Program-made: the position numbers and the translations under genes
Source: Paragorgia papillata
Lineage: Eukaryota > Cnidaria > Anthozoa > Scleralcyonacea > Coralliidae
Direction of reading: 5' to 3'
Length of the DNA: 64,000 nucleotides
Assembly (NCBI GenBank): GCA_035771165.1
Contig: JAWNZC010000234.1
Location: 3,013,001 to 3,077,000 of the forward strand
Part shown: positions 11,700-23,460 of the stretch, piece by piece
How the letters are laid out: every line of letters starts with the position of its first letter
How positions within the stretch are numbered: position 1 is the first letter of the stretch
The notes under the pieces: model-generated
The model's input: only the letters and a program-made list of their open reading frames with translations
Databases searched by the model: none
Told to the model about the DNA's origin: nothing

Positions 11700-13180
11700 C
11701 TAAGTGCTTAAGTATGTAATTGATGAAAATCTGCTAATTATTAGACTTGATATTGCAATATTCAATGAAATGTTGGGACTATTTTTTTAATTATTCCATA
11801 GAATTCTATACATTCATATATTCTATAGGATTTATATAGATTATTTTATATAGTATATACCCAATCCAAAAGAATGTTCTATCACTAGCAGTTGAATAAA
11901 TACAGAAATCAAAACAACAGCCAGAATACAACGTGTAGATACCAGTCAATGGCAAAAATTGTTGGAATTTAACCTGCAGTCTTCAATTATGTCAGTTACA
12001 AATAAAAATACAATTTAAACAGTTAAAAATAAAAATTAATCTGTTTTTGTGAGAAACCAGGTAAATTATCATGGATAAGACATGGTGTATATATTGTTTC
12101 TCTGCTGGTTTAAGGTTTAAACCAGGAAAAGTTTGCATTTCTAGGGACTCTGAAGCACTATTTTCTGCATTTTGAGACAAGTATTTAAGAGTAATCTGAA
12201 AGCCATAAATTTCATAATTTTGTTGTTATAAAACCAAAACATAGAATGATACACGCCAGAATATCTTTAGATTTATTTATAAACAAGTTGTAAATGTAAA
12301 AACAAGTTGGAGGCATTTTGTATAGACCCTTAGTATTGTAATTTATAGCATATGCATGCCTGCTATATATATATATATAACATTACTAGTCTACTCACTT
12401 GGCCTTAAAGCAACTGTACCTCCCCCCCCCCCCCGCCCTCCAACGCTTACAACAAGTTTCTCCAAGGATTTAAACTTTTCACGAGAACAGTCTTGGAGAT
12501 CTTTGGGGGGGGGGGGGGGGGTTTGACCACCCCGCATTAAATAATTATAACTATAAAAATATGGGGTCCCCACTTAATGTGGGTTCTCCCAGATAAATGG
12601 GGTCATAAATATTTATTTGAGGAGATACCCACTCTATGCGGTGACTCCATATAGTCTACTTTATGTCTTATTATGAAAAATTAAGAAATATCTACAAAAT
12701 TTGTGATTTTCATAGATAAATCACATTTTTTGATAAATCACATAAATCAAAATTTGTGATTATGATGAGGAACTTGACTGGTTTACACCTTAAACCAGAG
12801 TAGCAATATACACCATTTGACTGGTACACAAGTCCTATTTAACATACAATAAATTATAAAAAGGATTGTAAAGACTAATTATTTACAAACAATTTTCATG
12901 CAACACAAAGTTAATATGTACTCACTTGTAATTCAGTAACTGTGAATGAATAAAAACCACATTGTGAGGGAAATGTACTCAGACCACTTCAGTCATTAAA
13001 TAAACATTCCCTTCTGATTTGAACTGAAGAACAATGAATTGTCATAAAATTAAGATTTGAAATATTAAAGTGCCACTACGATGGGAAAATCGTTTATCTA
13101 ATTTTAATTTCAGTAAAATATAATTTGGAAATGATGAATACCGGCGTTCTCAGTTCCTCAATATATTGTTTCTTTCTCTC
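11700..13180. other. Intergenic: AT-rich with homopolymer runs
   Basis: No gene seen. It contains (TA)n at about 12,365-12,380, a run of C (12,421-12,434) and a run of G (12,505-12,521) about 90 bp apart, which can pair with each other. Confidence 0.45.
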
Positions 13181-13187
13181 ACGATTT

Positions 13188-13330
13188 TCCCCTAGCTATG
13201 GACATAGTATAACCTGTGCCTATGGGGGGAGGAGTATAAAATATTCCCCTAGCTATGGACATAGTATAACCTGTGCCTATGGGGGAGGAGTATAATATAT
13301 TCCCCTAGCTATGGACATAGTATAACCTGC
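13188..13330. repeat. Tandem repeat, 56-57 bp unit, nearly 3 copies
   Basis: Units start with tcccctagctatggacatag at 13,188, 13,245 and 13,301; the third is cut short. Confidence 0.85.
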
Positions 13331-13408
13331 TGCAACTGAGTTTATAGGCTGAAATACACGACCCCACAAGCTGTATGCTTTAATTCTAATCGTGTTTAAA
13401 TCAAATTT

Positions 13409-13548
13409 ATTGTATTGTATTGTATTGTATTGTATTGTATTGTATTGTATTGTATTGTATTGTATTGTATTGTATTGTATTGTATTGTATTGTATTGTAT
13501 TGTATTGTATTGTATTGTATTGTATTGTATTGTATTGTATTGCATTGT
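13409..13548. repeat. (TATTG)n microsatellite
   Basis: About 28 pentamer units, almost perfect. It opens long cyclic reading frames (YCIVL repeats) that are not genes. Confidence 0.95.
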
Positions 13549-13550
13549 AT

Positions 13551-14150
13551 TTCTCGAGTTATTCAGGTTTGTGAAACATGTAAATTAGGTGCCTTGAGAT
13601 GTCATTTACTCACACAGGCTAAATGAGATTAACAAAATGACTAATATCTATGCAAATAGCAGGAAGAAATAATTCAAACTTTGCACAAGTAAAGTTATCA
13701 TAAAATTACACTACACTGTGCGCATCATGCTGTTGCTACGGTAACCGTTTAGAAACACGAACCTTTTTACTATAATATTAAAATATTAATTTTATGTTTC
13801 TTCTCAAAAAAATATGATTGAGACATTCGAAATACAATATCTGTGTGTGACACAAATATTAATGTCAATGTATTGCAGTAAAAGTTGTTTTATGGAGAAA
13901 AAATAAACATTTTTGTTTTACAAATGGAAGACGCCTGTTTGCAAACGGTATCCATGGAAACAACATAATGTGAACATTGGAGTGTATTTTCCCCATAACT
14001 ATTCTTGTGCAAAGTTTGAATTATTTCTACCTCTTAGTTTCAGATATATTACTTATTTTGTAAATCTTGTTTAGCCTGTGTGAGTAAATGACGTCACGAG
14101 GCACCTAATTTACATGTTTCAGAAACTTAAATATCTCGAGAGCTACCGGC
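13551..14150. mobile_element. 600-bp fold-back element with long arms
   Basis: Arms of about 150 bp: catgtaaattaggtgcc ... ttactcacacaggct (13,577-13,621) and aattcaaactttgcacaag (left arm end, about 13,690) pair with cttgtgcaaagtttgaatt (about 14,005), agcctgtgtgagtaaa and ggcacctaatttacatg (about 14,070-14,120). The (TATTG)n array abuts its left end. Non-coding. Confidence 0.75.
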
Positions 14151-14192
14151 CGCGCCCGAACTCCCTAATACCGCCAGCTATGCAGGCTACCT

Positions 14193-15417
14193 TCAAATCA
14201 AAGTTATGGTCTGCTTCACGCGAGTGTTTAGCTAATAAAGTGTTTATGTAATCTATCTCTTCTTTGTAATATATCGTTTTGCTATTGTATGTCATAGTCA
14301 ATCAAGATATGGTTTGGAAACTCAAAAGTGTCCATAATGAACGAGCTGTGATTTTATGTTGAAACGGTCCTCACTGCGTGCACGAACGTTTTGTTTTTCT
14401 CTGTTTAATATTTTCAATAGCATGGTTGAGTGATTGAACCCAACTGACGCTGCTATTGGATGATTGATTCATTATATAGAAAATACAATTGCTGACCGTA
14501 CACAAGTTTGCATAAACGTGAATAAAAAGAGAGAACAAAGACTTTCACTGTGTTCTGTCATTCTGGTTTTTAGGGCACGAGTTGTCTGGCCAATGTAGGT
14601 TTTTTTCACAATGTTTACAACGGATTCTGTATACGACGCCGCAAGTAGATTCTTTGTTAATTCTATCTTTCCGTCTCTTGAAGTATCAAACATTCAAACT
14701 GACTATTTGAATTGGTTTAAACAAAACTTTAATGTCATGTTTCAGTAATGTTCTAGCAATTCTTTCAGAAACTCATTGCGCGTTGTTGCACGTGGGTTTT
14801 TCAGTTTGCTCGAATTCTGACAACTGCCCATAAATCGTTTAGGATACCCATTGGTACTGAGAATATTTTTTGTATGTTCTGTTTTTACGAGTTCGGCTGT
14901 CTGCGAAGAAGAAATGGGGTTTGCTCGGTCCAAAACAATGCTGACCACCGATCGTTTATGCTCTACTGGATGGTATGAATTAAACTGTAGAGGCTGGTTG
15001 TATAAAAAGGTAGTTAACTTTAATTGTATTTAGAGATTAATTCTAGCAAATCAAGACCTGCGTTTGGGGAGATAACTACGATTTAACTACTCGACAGGTA
15101 GTTAAATTGTCGAGTAGTTAAATCTGGCCACAGATATTTATATGTGTGACAATTTCCCAAAAACGTTGGTATCGATAGAACCGTTTTCAGATTCTGATGG
15201 TTGCAATGTCAAGAAAAGAGATTGAAAAAGAGATATTATTTTCTTCCTCTACAGTACATTGAATGCTTTTATTTATGTAATTTAGATGTTTGTGAAAATC
15301 TGGTAAATGTTCGAGACGAATGACGAATGGATATCATCAACGTAACTGCTTAAACGACGTGGTATAAACATTGTTAAGAGGCCTACTTCCGTGAAGCAGA
15401 CCATAATTTTGACTTGA
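14193..15417. repeat. Inverted repeat bracketing the Penelope remnant
   Basis: tcaaatcaaagttatggtct (14,193) plus gcttcacg pairs with cgtgaagcagaccataattt (15,390) plus tgacttga, allowing two mismatches. The pair encloses the GIY-YIG/RT remnant below. Confidence 0.6.
14472..15380 (-). pseudogene. Penelope-like retroelement remnant (RT end plus GIY-YIG)
   Basis: Reading the minus strand from right to left: a YVDDIHSSF active-site motif (15,344-15,318) followed in another frame by HLPDFHKHLNYINKSIQ, typical of the RT palm and thumb of Penelope-like elements; then STNGYPKRFMGS in the linker (about 14,850); then KTYIGQTTRALKTRMTEH, the GIY-YIG nuclease core (about 14,560-14,615), preceded by a CKHC pair one frame away. 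Several frame breaks, one in an A run at about 14,606. RT motifs upstream of YVDD were not recovered. Family assignment rests on the RT-then-GIY-YIG order, which is diagnostic. Confidence 0.75.
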
Positions 15418-15419
15418 AA

Positions 15420-16085
15420 GACGCTAAAATTTTAAAACGTTGTCTTCAATGGTCTGATAGAAGGTTTTTGAAGTTTTGTATTCCGTCTGTGACAAGAATT
15501 ACATTAATGAACATGCACAAATCAACAGAGTTTATAGGAAAACCTTATCTTTTTATTCTGTCCAACGATTTAACTCGTCAAGGGGAGACGTTCGGAAAGC
15601 CATGCACGAAAGGGTTAAATATCATGTTTGGAAATGTTAAATGTTTTACGATATCTGTTGTCGTGATACATTGGCAAAAACGGCAAAGCCAAGTCTAGGG
15701 ATATGTCGCCTCTATCAGCTTAAAACACGGGTTTAGGCAATCTTTATTGAGAGTTGCTTTGTAATGTATAATATAACATTAGAGTGTAAATGTTCTAGGC
15801 GTTCGCCATAAGTGTAAACACAGTAGAAAGCACTCAGAGACAGTATACCGCTGCCAGCGGGTTATTAAGAGAAACGAGCCATCACGCTAATCTGACTAGA
15901 TTACCAGACCTACACCTGTAAAAATAAAATGCTTGATTGCACTCGTTTTTTAAGGGGAAAAAAACACGCCAAACTTTGCACGTCTCTTAGCGAACGGCTG
16001 TTTTTCTACCATTTGCAACCTCCCGCGAACCTTGCCACAGTTCACACGTACTCCTACGTTTTAAAAACGATTTTTCAGAGGAAAA
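15420..16085. other. Intergenic, nothing assigned
   Basis: The stretch 15,414-15,698 is open on the plus strand (FLKFCIPSVTRITLMNMHK) but I recognise nothing in it. Confidence 0.35.
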
Positions 16086-16209
16086 TTTTGACATTTCAAC
16101 AATAGCCTAATTATGCAATCACTTGTCAAAGAACGAGTTCGTGTCCCATCAACAAACCACTTTTTCGACAGGTAATTGCATGATTAGGCTATTCAGTTGA
16201 AATGTCAAA
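16086..16209. mobile_element. Short fold-back element
   Basis: tttgacatttcaacaatagc and the following ctaattatgcaat pair with attgcatgattaggctattc and agttgaaatgtcaaa. Confidence 0.75.
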
Positions 16210-16318
16210 CTTTTTCAAAAGGGGCTGTTTACGTGAGCCAGGGGCTGACTTGTGTCACGAAATTCTTTCCTCGGCCACAAAAGGAGATTTGAATTAACTT
16301 TCGGATTCGTTTACATCT

Positions 16319-16376
16319 AAACTAAACTAAACTAAACTAAACTAAACTAAACTAAACTAAACTAAACTAAACTAAA
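16319..16376. repeat. (ACTAA)n microsatellite
   Basis: About 11 pentamer units. Confidence 0.9.
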
Positions 16377-16379
16377 CCA

Positions 16380-17065
16380 ATTCTTCTTCGTGAATTTAGT
16401 TTATGCGAGTTTCAAGACCACATGCAGTGAGATCCTTCCTAATCAATCGCGTGAGCCCGGTTAACCGAGCTAACCCAGATCATGTCAACAGGTTACGAAT
16501 GGTAGTATTCTATAAACTTTAAGATAAATATAAAATTATAAACAATGGGACTGTTAAGTTCGTTGCTTTTTTTTATTCAGTTAAATATTCATTTTTAACT
16601 CATCCTTCACGTCTTCAGATATTTCCGTTTACCTTGCTTTTGAACTTGTTCGTTTTGTTTTGTTAAATATAAATTTTCCCCCGCTTTTAAATAGGTAGTT
16701 TTTATAAAAAGAAGAACAAATAATTCCACAAATGGTTCTGCAAACGTTTTCAACCAAAATGTCTAAATGTCTTTTATTGTCATTCAAACCAACCCAAAAT
16801 GTTTACTACCAAAACGTGCAGCCGCAGGTCATTGAAAAAGGCGTAATGCTCTCCCATTCACATGGCTGGAAGGGCATTACGATATTTTTAGATTTCTCAG
16901 CAACCATACAACGTGCGCCATTTGGCGTAATGACCTAAAAAGAAGTTCAGTCATATAATACATACTATACAATGAGCTTTAGCCAAAAATAGACAGAAAA
17001 GCTTACAGTAAAGTTATGAAGCTTTAAGAATTTCGACCATGTATACTTTCAACGACGGGACGAAA
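16380..17065. other. Intergenic, no credible gene
   Basis: A short open stretch at 16,732-16,938 has no recognisable features. Reciprocal phrases (gcgtaatgctctcccatt / ggaagggcattacg) form a small inverted repeat near 16,840. Confidence 0.4.
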
Positions 17066-17079
17066 CATTTTAATGTTGG

Positions 17080-17160
17080 ACACAAATTCCCGGATGTTCG
17101 GATATAAATTCCCGGATGTTGGGATATAAACTCCCGGATATTGGGATATAAATTCCCTGA
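17080..17160. repeat. 22-bp tandem repeat just upstream of the integrase ORF
   Basis: About four diverged units of ggatataaattcccggatgt, ending some 25 bp before the ATG of the next gene. Confidence 0.75.
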
Positions 17161-17184
17161 CATTGAAAAGAATCCCAATCACTA

Positions 17185-18380
17185 ATGATGGATCACTCGT
17201 TAGTTTGTCCAGATTGTAAGTCGTACGTTGAAGATGGTTTCGTTTTTTGTCCTGGATGTGGTGTAAAACTAGACAGAGAGAAAACACTAATTTTTCATAA
17301 TTTCGGAAAGGGATTCGAATATGAAAAAATTGTTGTGTTCCTTGCCAAATTTCATGGTATTACAATCAGTCTTCGAACGCTGAAATACCGACTGCGTTCG
17401 TATAGTCTAAATAGGAAACAGTTTGCCGCTGACGAAGAGCTGATTCGCACAAGGATAAGGCAGGAGTTAGATGGTCCGGGAAGCATGGGAGGATATAGAA
17501 CTGTTTGGCATACTTTGCGCCTAGAAGGCATTCGTGTTCCACGAAATGTGATAGAACGTCTAATTAGAGAACTGGATCCTGAAGGTTGTGAAAGACACCG
17601 GGCAAAGCGGTTGACAAGAAGAGCGTATTTTTCATTAGGACCAAACTATTGTTGGCATATTGATGGTTATGACAAGCTCAAGCCATACGGCTTCCCCATC
17701 CACGGTGCAATAGACGGTTATAGCCGAAAAATATTATGGTTAAATGTTGCTAGAAGTAACAACAACCCTCACGTTGTTGCTGATTTTTATTTGAAAGCTG
17801 TGCAAGAGCATGAAGGCTGCCCAACTAAAGTCCGAAGTGACTGTGGTACCGAGAACATAATTGTCGCTGCATTGCAACGCTACTGTTGTGACAGTGAAGA
17901 TGCGCACCTATATGGAAGCTCTCATCACAATCAAAGGATTGAAGGATGGTGGTCGTTCTTGCGGAAAAACAGAACTTCCTGGTGGATGAATTTTTTTAAA
18001 GACATGATACAGAGAGGCGAGCTAACCCAAGGGAATATATTGCAAGAAGAATGTTTATGGTCCTGTTTCAACTAATTACTTCAAGAAGATCTGGATGAAG
18101 TAAAGTTTCACTGGGGAACACACATTACATTAGAAGGTCTAATCACTCAAGCGTAGTAGGAAGACCTGATGAATTGTACTATTTACCGGAGTGTTTTGGT
18201 GTTCAAGAATGCCTTACAACCGTTACATAAGAAGATGTTAACTATGCATTCGAACATTTCATTGAGCATGAAGAAGCAAACAATGATTATCAAGATTATT
18301 TTTCATATCTTGTTGAAATAAATAATTTTCAGGTTTCCTCTCACTGGAAACAAGCCCTTGAGTTGTACCACCAACTGCTG
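17185..18380 (+). pseudogene. Zinc-ribbon plus integrase-core (DDE) protein, broken
   Basis: The intact part (17,185-18,075, 296 aa) begins with a zinc ribbon (CPDC at residues 9-12, CPGC about 15 further) and continues into an rve-like integrase core found in cnidarian and fish genomes as a stand-alone gene family. Acidic residues sit in WHIDGYDKLKPYGF, RSDCGTEN and, for the glutamate, HNQRIEGWWSFLR, the usual D-D-E order. After 18,075 the homologous tail continues to about 18,380 through at least two stops and frame changes (RPDELYYLPECFG; FEHFIEHEEANNDY). Integrase activity is inferred from the motif only. No terminal repeats were found, so it could be a domesticated or an orphan transposase. 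The 22-bp repeats lie just upstream. Confidence 0.7.
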
Positions 18381-18399
18381 CACTATGCTGAATGAAATA

Positions 18400-20360
18400 G
18401 TATAAAGATTTAAAATTTGAATAAAATTGTATGTACTGATTTTACATGCTATCTGTACATACGTTGTTTTTAAATAAATTTTAGTATGGTAATCAAATTG
18501 CAAGGGAGTGTGATCTGAATAAAATTTCTTGGTTATTATGTGTTATTTGGTGAGCCAATAAAATACCTCTATCAGCTTCTTGATCTTTAATTATCGGAGA
18601 TAGGAAAGAGAAAGGAGACCATGCACAAGGACGTTATGATTTCTTTAAATTATAATTATTATAACCAAACTTTACTTTTAAGCCTGGTAAAATGGTCTCA
18701 ATCACACAAATCTCTCCAGATTGGTTAATATTACCAATTTGGTTATAGGAATTTGACATATCCAGATGATGGAGGTGTTATAGAAACCAGGGTTATAGGG
18801 TGTATTAAGTCTCCTCTCTAATCAGCCCCAAGCTCATTTCCAATTCAGTTTATGATTAATTTAAGTTTTAATAGTTCTTTCATTTAAAAAAAACTTAAAT
18901 TAGCCTCAATTCACTTCAGTTTTCCACATCATTTAAAGCTGGCATTTTAGAAAAACATTCAAGTATAGTTCCACGTTTTAACTTTTATTTAAGGTCCCAC
19001 TTTAAGTCTTGAAATTAAATACCCCTCCCTTACCAAGAAGCTTATTAGAGTTTTACAGTATATTAAACCAATTTACTTGAAATTTACCAGTTGTAGACAC
19101 AACAGCCCTCTTGATGGTGAACCCATCTGTTTTCTTTAATTAAATTTTTTTTTAATAGACAAAATTAGTACGACAAAATGTTGTAACTTTTCCCAAAATG
19201 TTGTGGCTAACATTTTGACAGATGCATTGTGATCACAGTAAGAAAACTGTTCCTATGACAACCAAAATAAAAGTAATTTATAACTACAGTACATCCAACT
19301 GGGTTTGTTCATTGCAGGGTTCTCATTTTGCTGGACACAATGGGCAAATATTGTCGTAATGGGTATACACTGTACCAGTTTTTGAGCTTCTATAAAGTCA
19401 TATACCAGTTTATCCTTTTGGCTTTTATACATGTATGAATACAATGTTCATTGTTGTCAATACAAAATATCTACATTTGTAGTACTGTATCAAAATTGGC
19501 ATATCCTTCAGTATATCAACTATTTAAAAAATCCTGATACACATATTTGAAAAGTTTCAATACATTGGAAATCTCAGTATATCATTTTTGTCTGAAAAAG
19601 ACATACCGTCAAATCAGTATGTAGGATTAAAATTGTAATTTTCGGTATACTGTTATACCAATCATCACTAAGTGTTAAACAGACTAACATAATAATTAAT
19701 ATACAATTTAAATTTAAAGTGCATAATTATGACACAAAAATCAAGTTTATCTTATTTGAAATAACACTTGAAATTACAACAATAACTTTTACAGTTTTTT
19801 GTTTCCATGCATTGATTTTTTGAGATATCCAGCTTGTTTGATAATTATGTAAATGTCACATGTTGCCATGTACACTAAAGGAGTAGCCTATGCAGGGAAC
19901 TCTGAGAGAGGCGGCTATATAATGAGTTATCAGAAAAGTTAAATACTGTATCTTTGCTTTTATCAAACCAAATTTTAAGGAAGCATGTGCATATTTTCCC
20001 CTGTAGCACCAAACATGTAGAATTCAAGTGATTTCATTTCATCTGTTCATAACTCATTATGCAACAAATTGCATGTGTATGAGACAACATGTGATATTTA
20101 CATATAAAAAATCCTGAAATATGTCATAACAAAACAAGGAAACCAAAAACTGCAGCAAAATGTTATTTTGTCCTTTTAAGTTTTCTTTTCAAAAAGACAA
20201 ACATAATTTTCGTGCCATGTGTACATTAAGAAGAAAAACACATAAACTAGTTCTACTTTAACATAATTATTAGCACCCTTTACGGGAACATAACATTAAC
20301 AGGCAGAATTTCTTTTTTCTAAATACTGCATCCAAAAAATATATGGTAGTAGCTTTTTAT
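18400..20360. other. AT-rich 3' flank of the HECT gene, no gene seen
   Basis: Low-GC sequence with no coding signal on either strand. No obvious polyadenylation signal could be tied with confidence to the HECT gene stop at 20,364. Confidence 0.4.
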
Positions 20361-20363
20361 GAA

Positions 20364-22243
20364 CTAAACAACACCAAATCCAAAGCCTTCCTTTAGTGCT
20401 GACAAAAACAGGTCACACACACTTTCTAAGGAATTACAGTGGACAGGAATTTTGGCTAATTGTTGATGCGACACTGGCAGTTTTTATCACACCCATGAAT
20501 AAATGCAACATTTATTTTGTTGGCAAAGCCAAGAGGTGGTACTTCCGTGTTTCCTGTTATCAATTTAAGCAGGTCTGGCAATCCATAGTCACCAATACCT
20601 AAATGAAATATAATAAATTATTAATTGAACTGAGAAATTAAAGGTGGCAATAGTAATTTTGTAAGAAATAAGTCAATTTCTATCCGACAGACTATCAGTG
20701 ATGAAAAAAACAAAGTAAAATGCAATACATTTAGATATTAATACAAAAGTATACAATACAATTACAGTTTTTTGTATTTAATACAGTTTTGACCTTTCAT
20801 TATCTTTAATATCCAGCGCAAAATCCCTACATGCTCATTCGCTTTTGTGAGGTTCTGAAAATTCATACTCTAAGAGGGGGGGTCCTAAAATCTCTATTCT
20901 AACGAGAGATTTAAAAAAAATAGGAACACCCAGGCGTGCATATATCTACTGCGTTTAATGCCTATAGCTACTATGGTAAAAACAATGATGCTATTTTATA
21001 CTTGTAACAACCTTGTGTTAATAGCTGAACAAAATTTTTGACAAAATTGATGGAATAACTCAGAGTAAAGCCATCAAGGCACAGCAAACTAAGCACTAAC
21101 TCTACTTAAATCTGGCATGAGTTCCAAGCCCGGACAGGTGGTCACCCATTCAAATACTAACTCAATCCAATTGGGCTTTACTCCGGTCCTCAGTGGTGAG
21201 AAGCAGTGTGCTAATAGCTTGACTATTAAAGCTACGGTACTAAAAGTTATAGTCCTAAAGTATAGTAGTAAAGCTTTAAGTAGGCCAATCAAATTAACAT
21301 CACTAACATCTCACAAAATTTGACTTAATACAACATTTAAATATCTTCGTTACGAAAATTTGTCAAACAATAATGCAATCTAGTTAGAGGGTAAAGGAAA
21401 TAGCTTGAGATAACAAGCATCTCGAGTATTACTGCTGTAAAATTTAATAGTGAATGAAAAAGATGTCCAGCAATGTCATCAAAATTATAAGAGCAACCAT
21501 ACATTGTTCTTCAGGACATATGCATACATGCAGTAAAAAGTGGAATAAATGTTTGCACATTCATGACACAGATTTTGCATGACATTGACAACTGCAGGAT
21601 ACAATTTTACTCCATTAATACTGTATATTATAGACTTGCCAGTTCACGCTCTCAACATAGCCTGTCATTGATATTTGGCTATTATTATGTCATTTACAAC
21701 AACAATATGCTATTTAATAGCATATTTTTCTCGTGGACTACCATAGGTTTTGGATTCGTGGACTACCATAGGTGATGCAAGCTTACTTTTTACAGTACAT
21801 GTAGATAACTGAACTCTACTGCTAGTAACCTTAAACAGTAGAACGAAGGTACACCGTGAGCAGGCAGAACTCCATAATTACTAGAGCAATTCTTAATTTC
21901 TTATTATAAACGATACAACAAACAGTATTAGAAAGACCAGCATACTGTAAGAAAATGAGAAAAATTACCTTCATGAAAGAGCTTCTCAATAAAGTCACAG
22001 AAATACTTGTAAGTATTTATTTCCAATCCCTTCTTTTGTTCATTGCTATACTGCACTGAAATAAGATCACTAAATTTTTCAGGATCCAACTGATCTTTGG
22101 AGGCATCGACAGTACTGAAGTGATCTCTCATTTGCTCTGGATTAGACTGAATACTTCCAAGAACACCACATACATTTAGCCCATTAGCCAAATGTGATAG
22201 CATAGGTATTCTATTTTGCACCACTTCTTTCATTAAAATTGAC
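20364..22243 (-). CDS. HECT-type E3 ubiquitin ligase (G2E3-like), last two exons
   Basis: Two exons of a host gene, continued from 51,036-51,701. The penultimate exon (22,243-21,969; acceptor tatgctag, donor GTAATT) encodes ILMKEVVQNRIPMLSHL ... FCDFIEKLFHE; the last exon (20,598-20,364; acceptor ttcatttag) encodes IGDYGLPDLLKLITGNTEV, then PPLGFANKI and ends FLSALKEGFGFGVV then TAG. The order and motifs match the C-terminal part of G2E3-like HECT ligases, which transfer ubiquitin through a C-terminal catalytic cysteine. Splice phases fit (AG+G, then G+GT). In the last exon the frame breaks near 20,460, exactly where the threonine-cysteine catalytic motif should be, so this copy is either mutated or mis-sequenced there. 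Family from motif order; activity unproven. Confidence 0.7.
21105..21225 (-). repeat. 5S rRNA-derived sequence, second copy
   Basis: The minus strand reads a diverged version of the 5S 3' half (gtatttgaatgggtgacc and flanks), like 2,225-2,335. It lies inside an intron of the HECT gene. Confidence 0.5.
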
Positions 22244-22382
22244 CTAGCATAAATATAAATAATAGAAAATAATCTATTACTGGTATTTAGCTCTTTTGGC
22301 TCTAGCTCTTCCATTTAAATGGTTAGACTGGTCAGTTTGCTAAAATAGAACACAATATGTTTGAGGCTTGAACCTGTCAGAC

Positions 22383-22435
22383 AATCGAAATATAGTAAGA
22401 TTTGATATACTGCTGAAACAGAGAACGTAGGAGTC
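22383..22435 (-). repeat. Copy of the repeat at 50.4-50.5 kb, opposite orientation
   Basis: caatcgaaatatagtaagat and cagagaacgtaggagt reappear inverted at about 50,455-50,505. The two copies flank the LINE composite on either side. Confidence 0.6.
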
Positions 22436-22763
22436 CCTTCAGATGTAGCTGAGACTAAAGGGTTTTTAAAGTTATCTAAAGAAGCTCTATTGGGTGAAGC
22501 CGTAAACATGGCGGCCACATGTGGTCGGGCTCTGTGGACTGTGGTTTTATTACTCTATTTGAGCTTAACTAATCTATCATTTCACTATAAACACATCTAC
22601 TTGTCTTTATGGTCATATTATGGAGCACGATCTTGGCGATTCTGTAGAAATACGGCGACCAATTTATATGAAAGTCATCGTTTCAGACCGTCTAACTGGA
22701 CATAGAATTCGTTATTATAACAATTCAAATGCATGGTTCAGAACAAGAATTGTCTTGCTTCAC

Positions 22764-22787
22764 GATATTGAATTGAATCCTGGTCCA
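22764..22787 (+). other. 2A-like recoding site (DIELNPGP)
   Basis: Eight codons for D-I-E-L-N-P-G-P in the endonuclease frame; skipping would occur between the last glycine and proline. Preceded by the hydrophobic WFRTRIVLLH, as usual for active 2A sites. Confidence 0.75.
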
Positions 22788-23115
22788 ACGCAGTCTAGAA
22801 AGCTACATAAACTTAAGTGCCTCTACCTAAATTCTAGAAGTGTTTACAACAAGATTCGTGATATCGAAGCCATGGAAAATACCAACGCACACGACCTTAT
22901 CGCGATCACTAAATCTTGGTTGAAACCCTCCATAAAGGATTGCGAACTGTTTCAAGGGAATTTATACCAGATTCATCACAGAGATAGAGGGCATGGTGTT
23001 CGCGGTGGTGGTGTGATGCTTGCTGTACGACATCCCCTTACCTCGACACGAAGACAAGATCTTGAAACAAATTCAGAGCTACTGGTATGCAAATCAAACC
23101 CGAGAATAAGAAGAA

Positions 23116-23123
23116 GTTTCTAT
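23116..23123. other. hAT target-site duplication, left copy
   Basis: GTTTCTAT, repeated exactly at 47,422-47,429. Eight bases is the hAT signature. Confidence 0.9.
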
Positions 23124-23460
23124 CAGGGCCGGATTAACGGTTCGCGGGGCCCGTGGCATATTATCAGCGCGGGGCCCCTTGACCCCCCCCCCCTGTGAAT
23201 TCAGGTTTCCCTGAAATCAGAAAGATTAAAAAATATCAATATTCCACGATTTGAAAAGTTGCCTGTGTATTTACAAAACAGAAATATACATCAATAATTG
23301 AACTAAAATCCAACGCAGTTTATATTGCATTAACAATTATATAAGTATAGTATTTTTACAGCAGCAAAGGTTAAAAGTCAAACTGGCTAAACAACAGGAA
23401 CAATATTCAAATACATGATCGTCATGTCCATGTAACGTGTCTGTTATTAGAGTCTCATTC

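Larger units (their letters stand above)
22508..23123 (+). pseudogene. LINE ORF2 N-terminal part with 2A-like motif
   Basis: Two frames. The first (from ATG 22,508) reads MAATCGRALWTVVLLLYLSL, a hydrophobic, signal-like start. The second (from 22,620) contains HDIELNPGP at 22,761-22,787, which satisfies the D-[VI]-E-x-N-P-G-P consensus of ribosome-skipping 2A peptides, and then the apurinic/apyrimidinic-type endonuclease (CLYLNSRSVYNKIRDIE, DLIAITKSWL; the usual glutamate of TETWL is replaced by lysine). 2A sequences at the N-terminus of CR1-like LINEs are known from echinoderms and other invertebrates. The frame change between the two parts lies between 22,600 and 22,700. The reading is cut at 23,123 by the hAT insertion. 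Confidence 0.7.

Noticed and set aside
13392..13626. Two long open frames of YCIVL repeats
   Set aside because: They are readings of the (TATTG)n microsatellite.
17024..17287. Minus-strand 87-codon frame with repeated ISQYPGVYIP-like residues
   Set aside because: It is the antisense of the 22-bp tandem repeats and the start of the integrase ORF.
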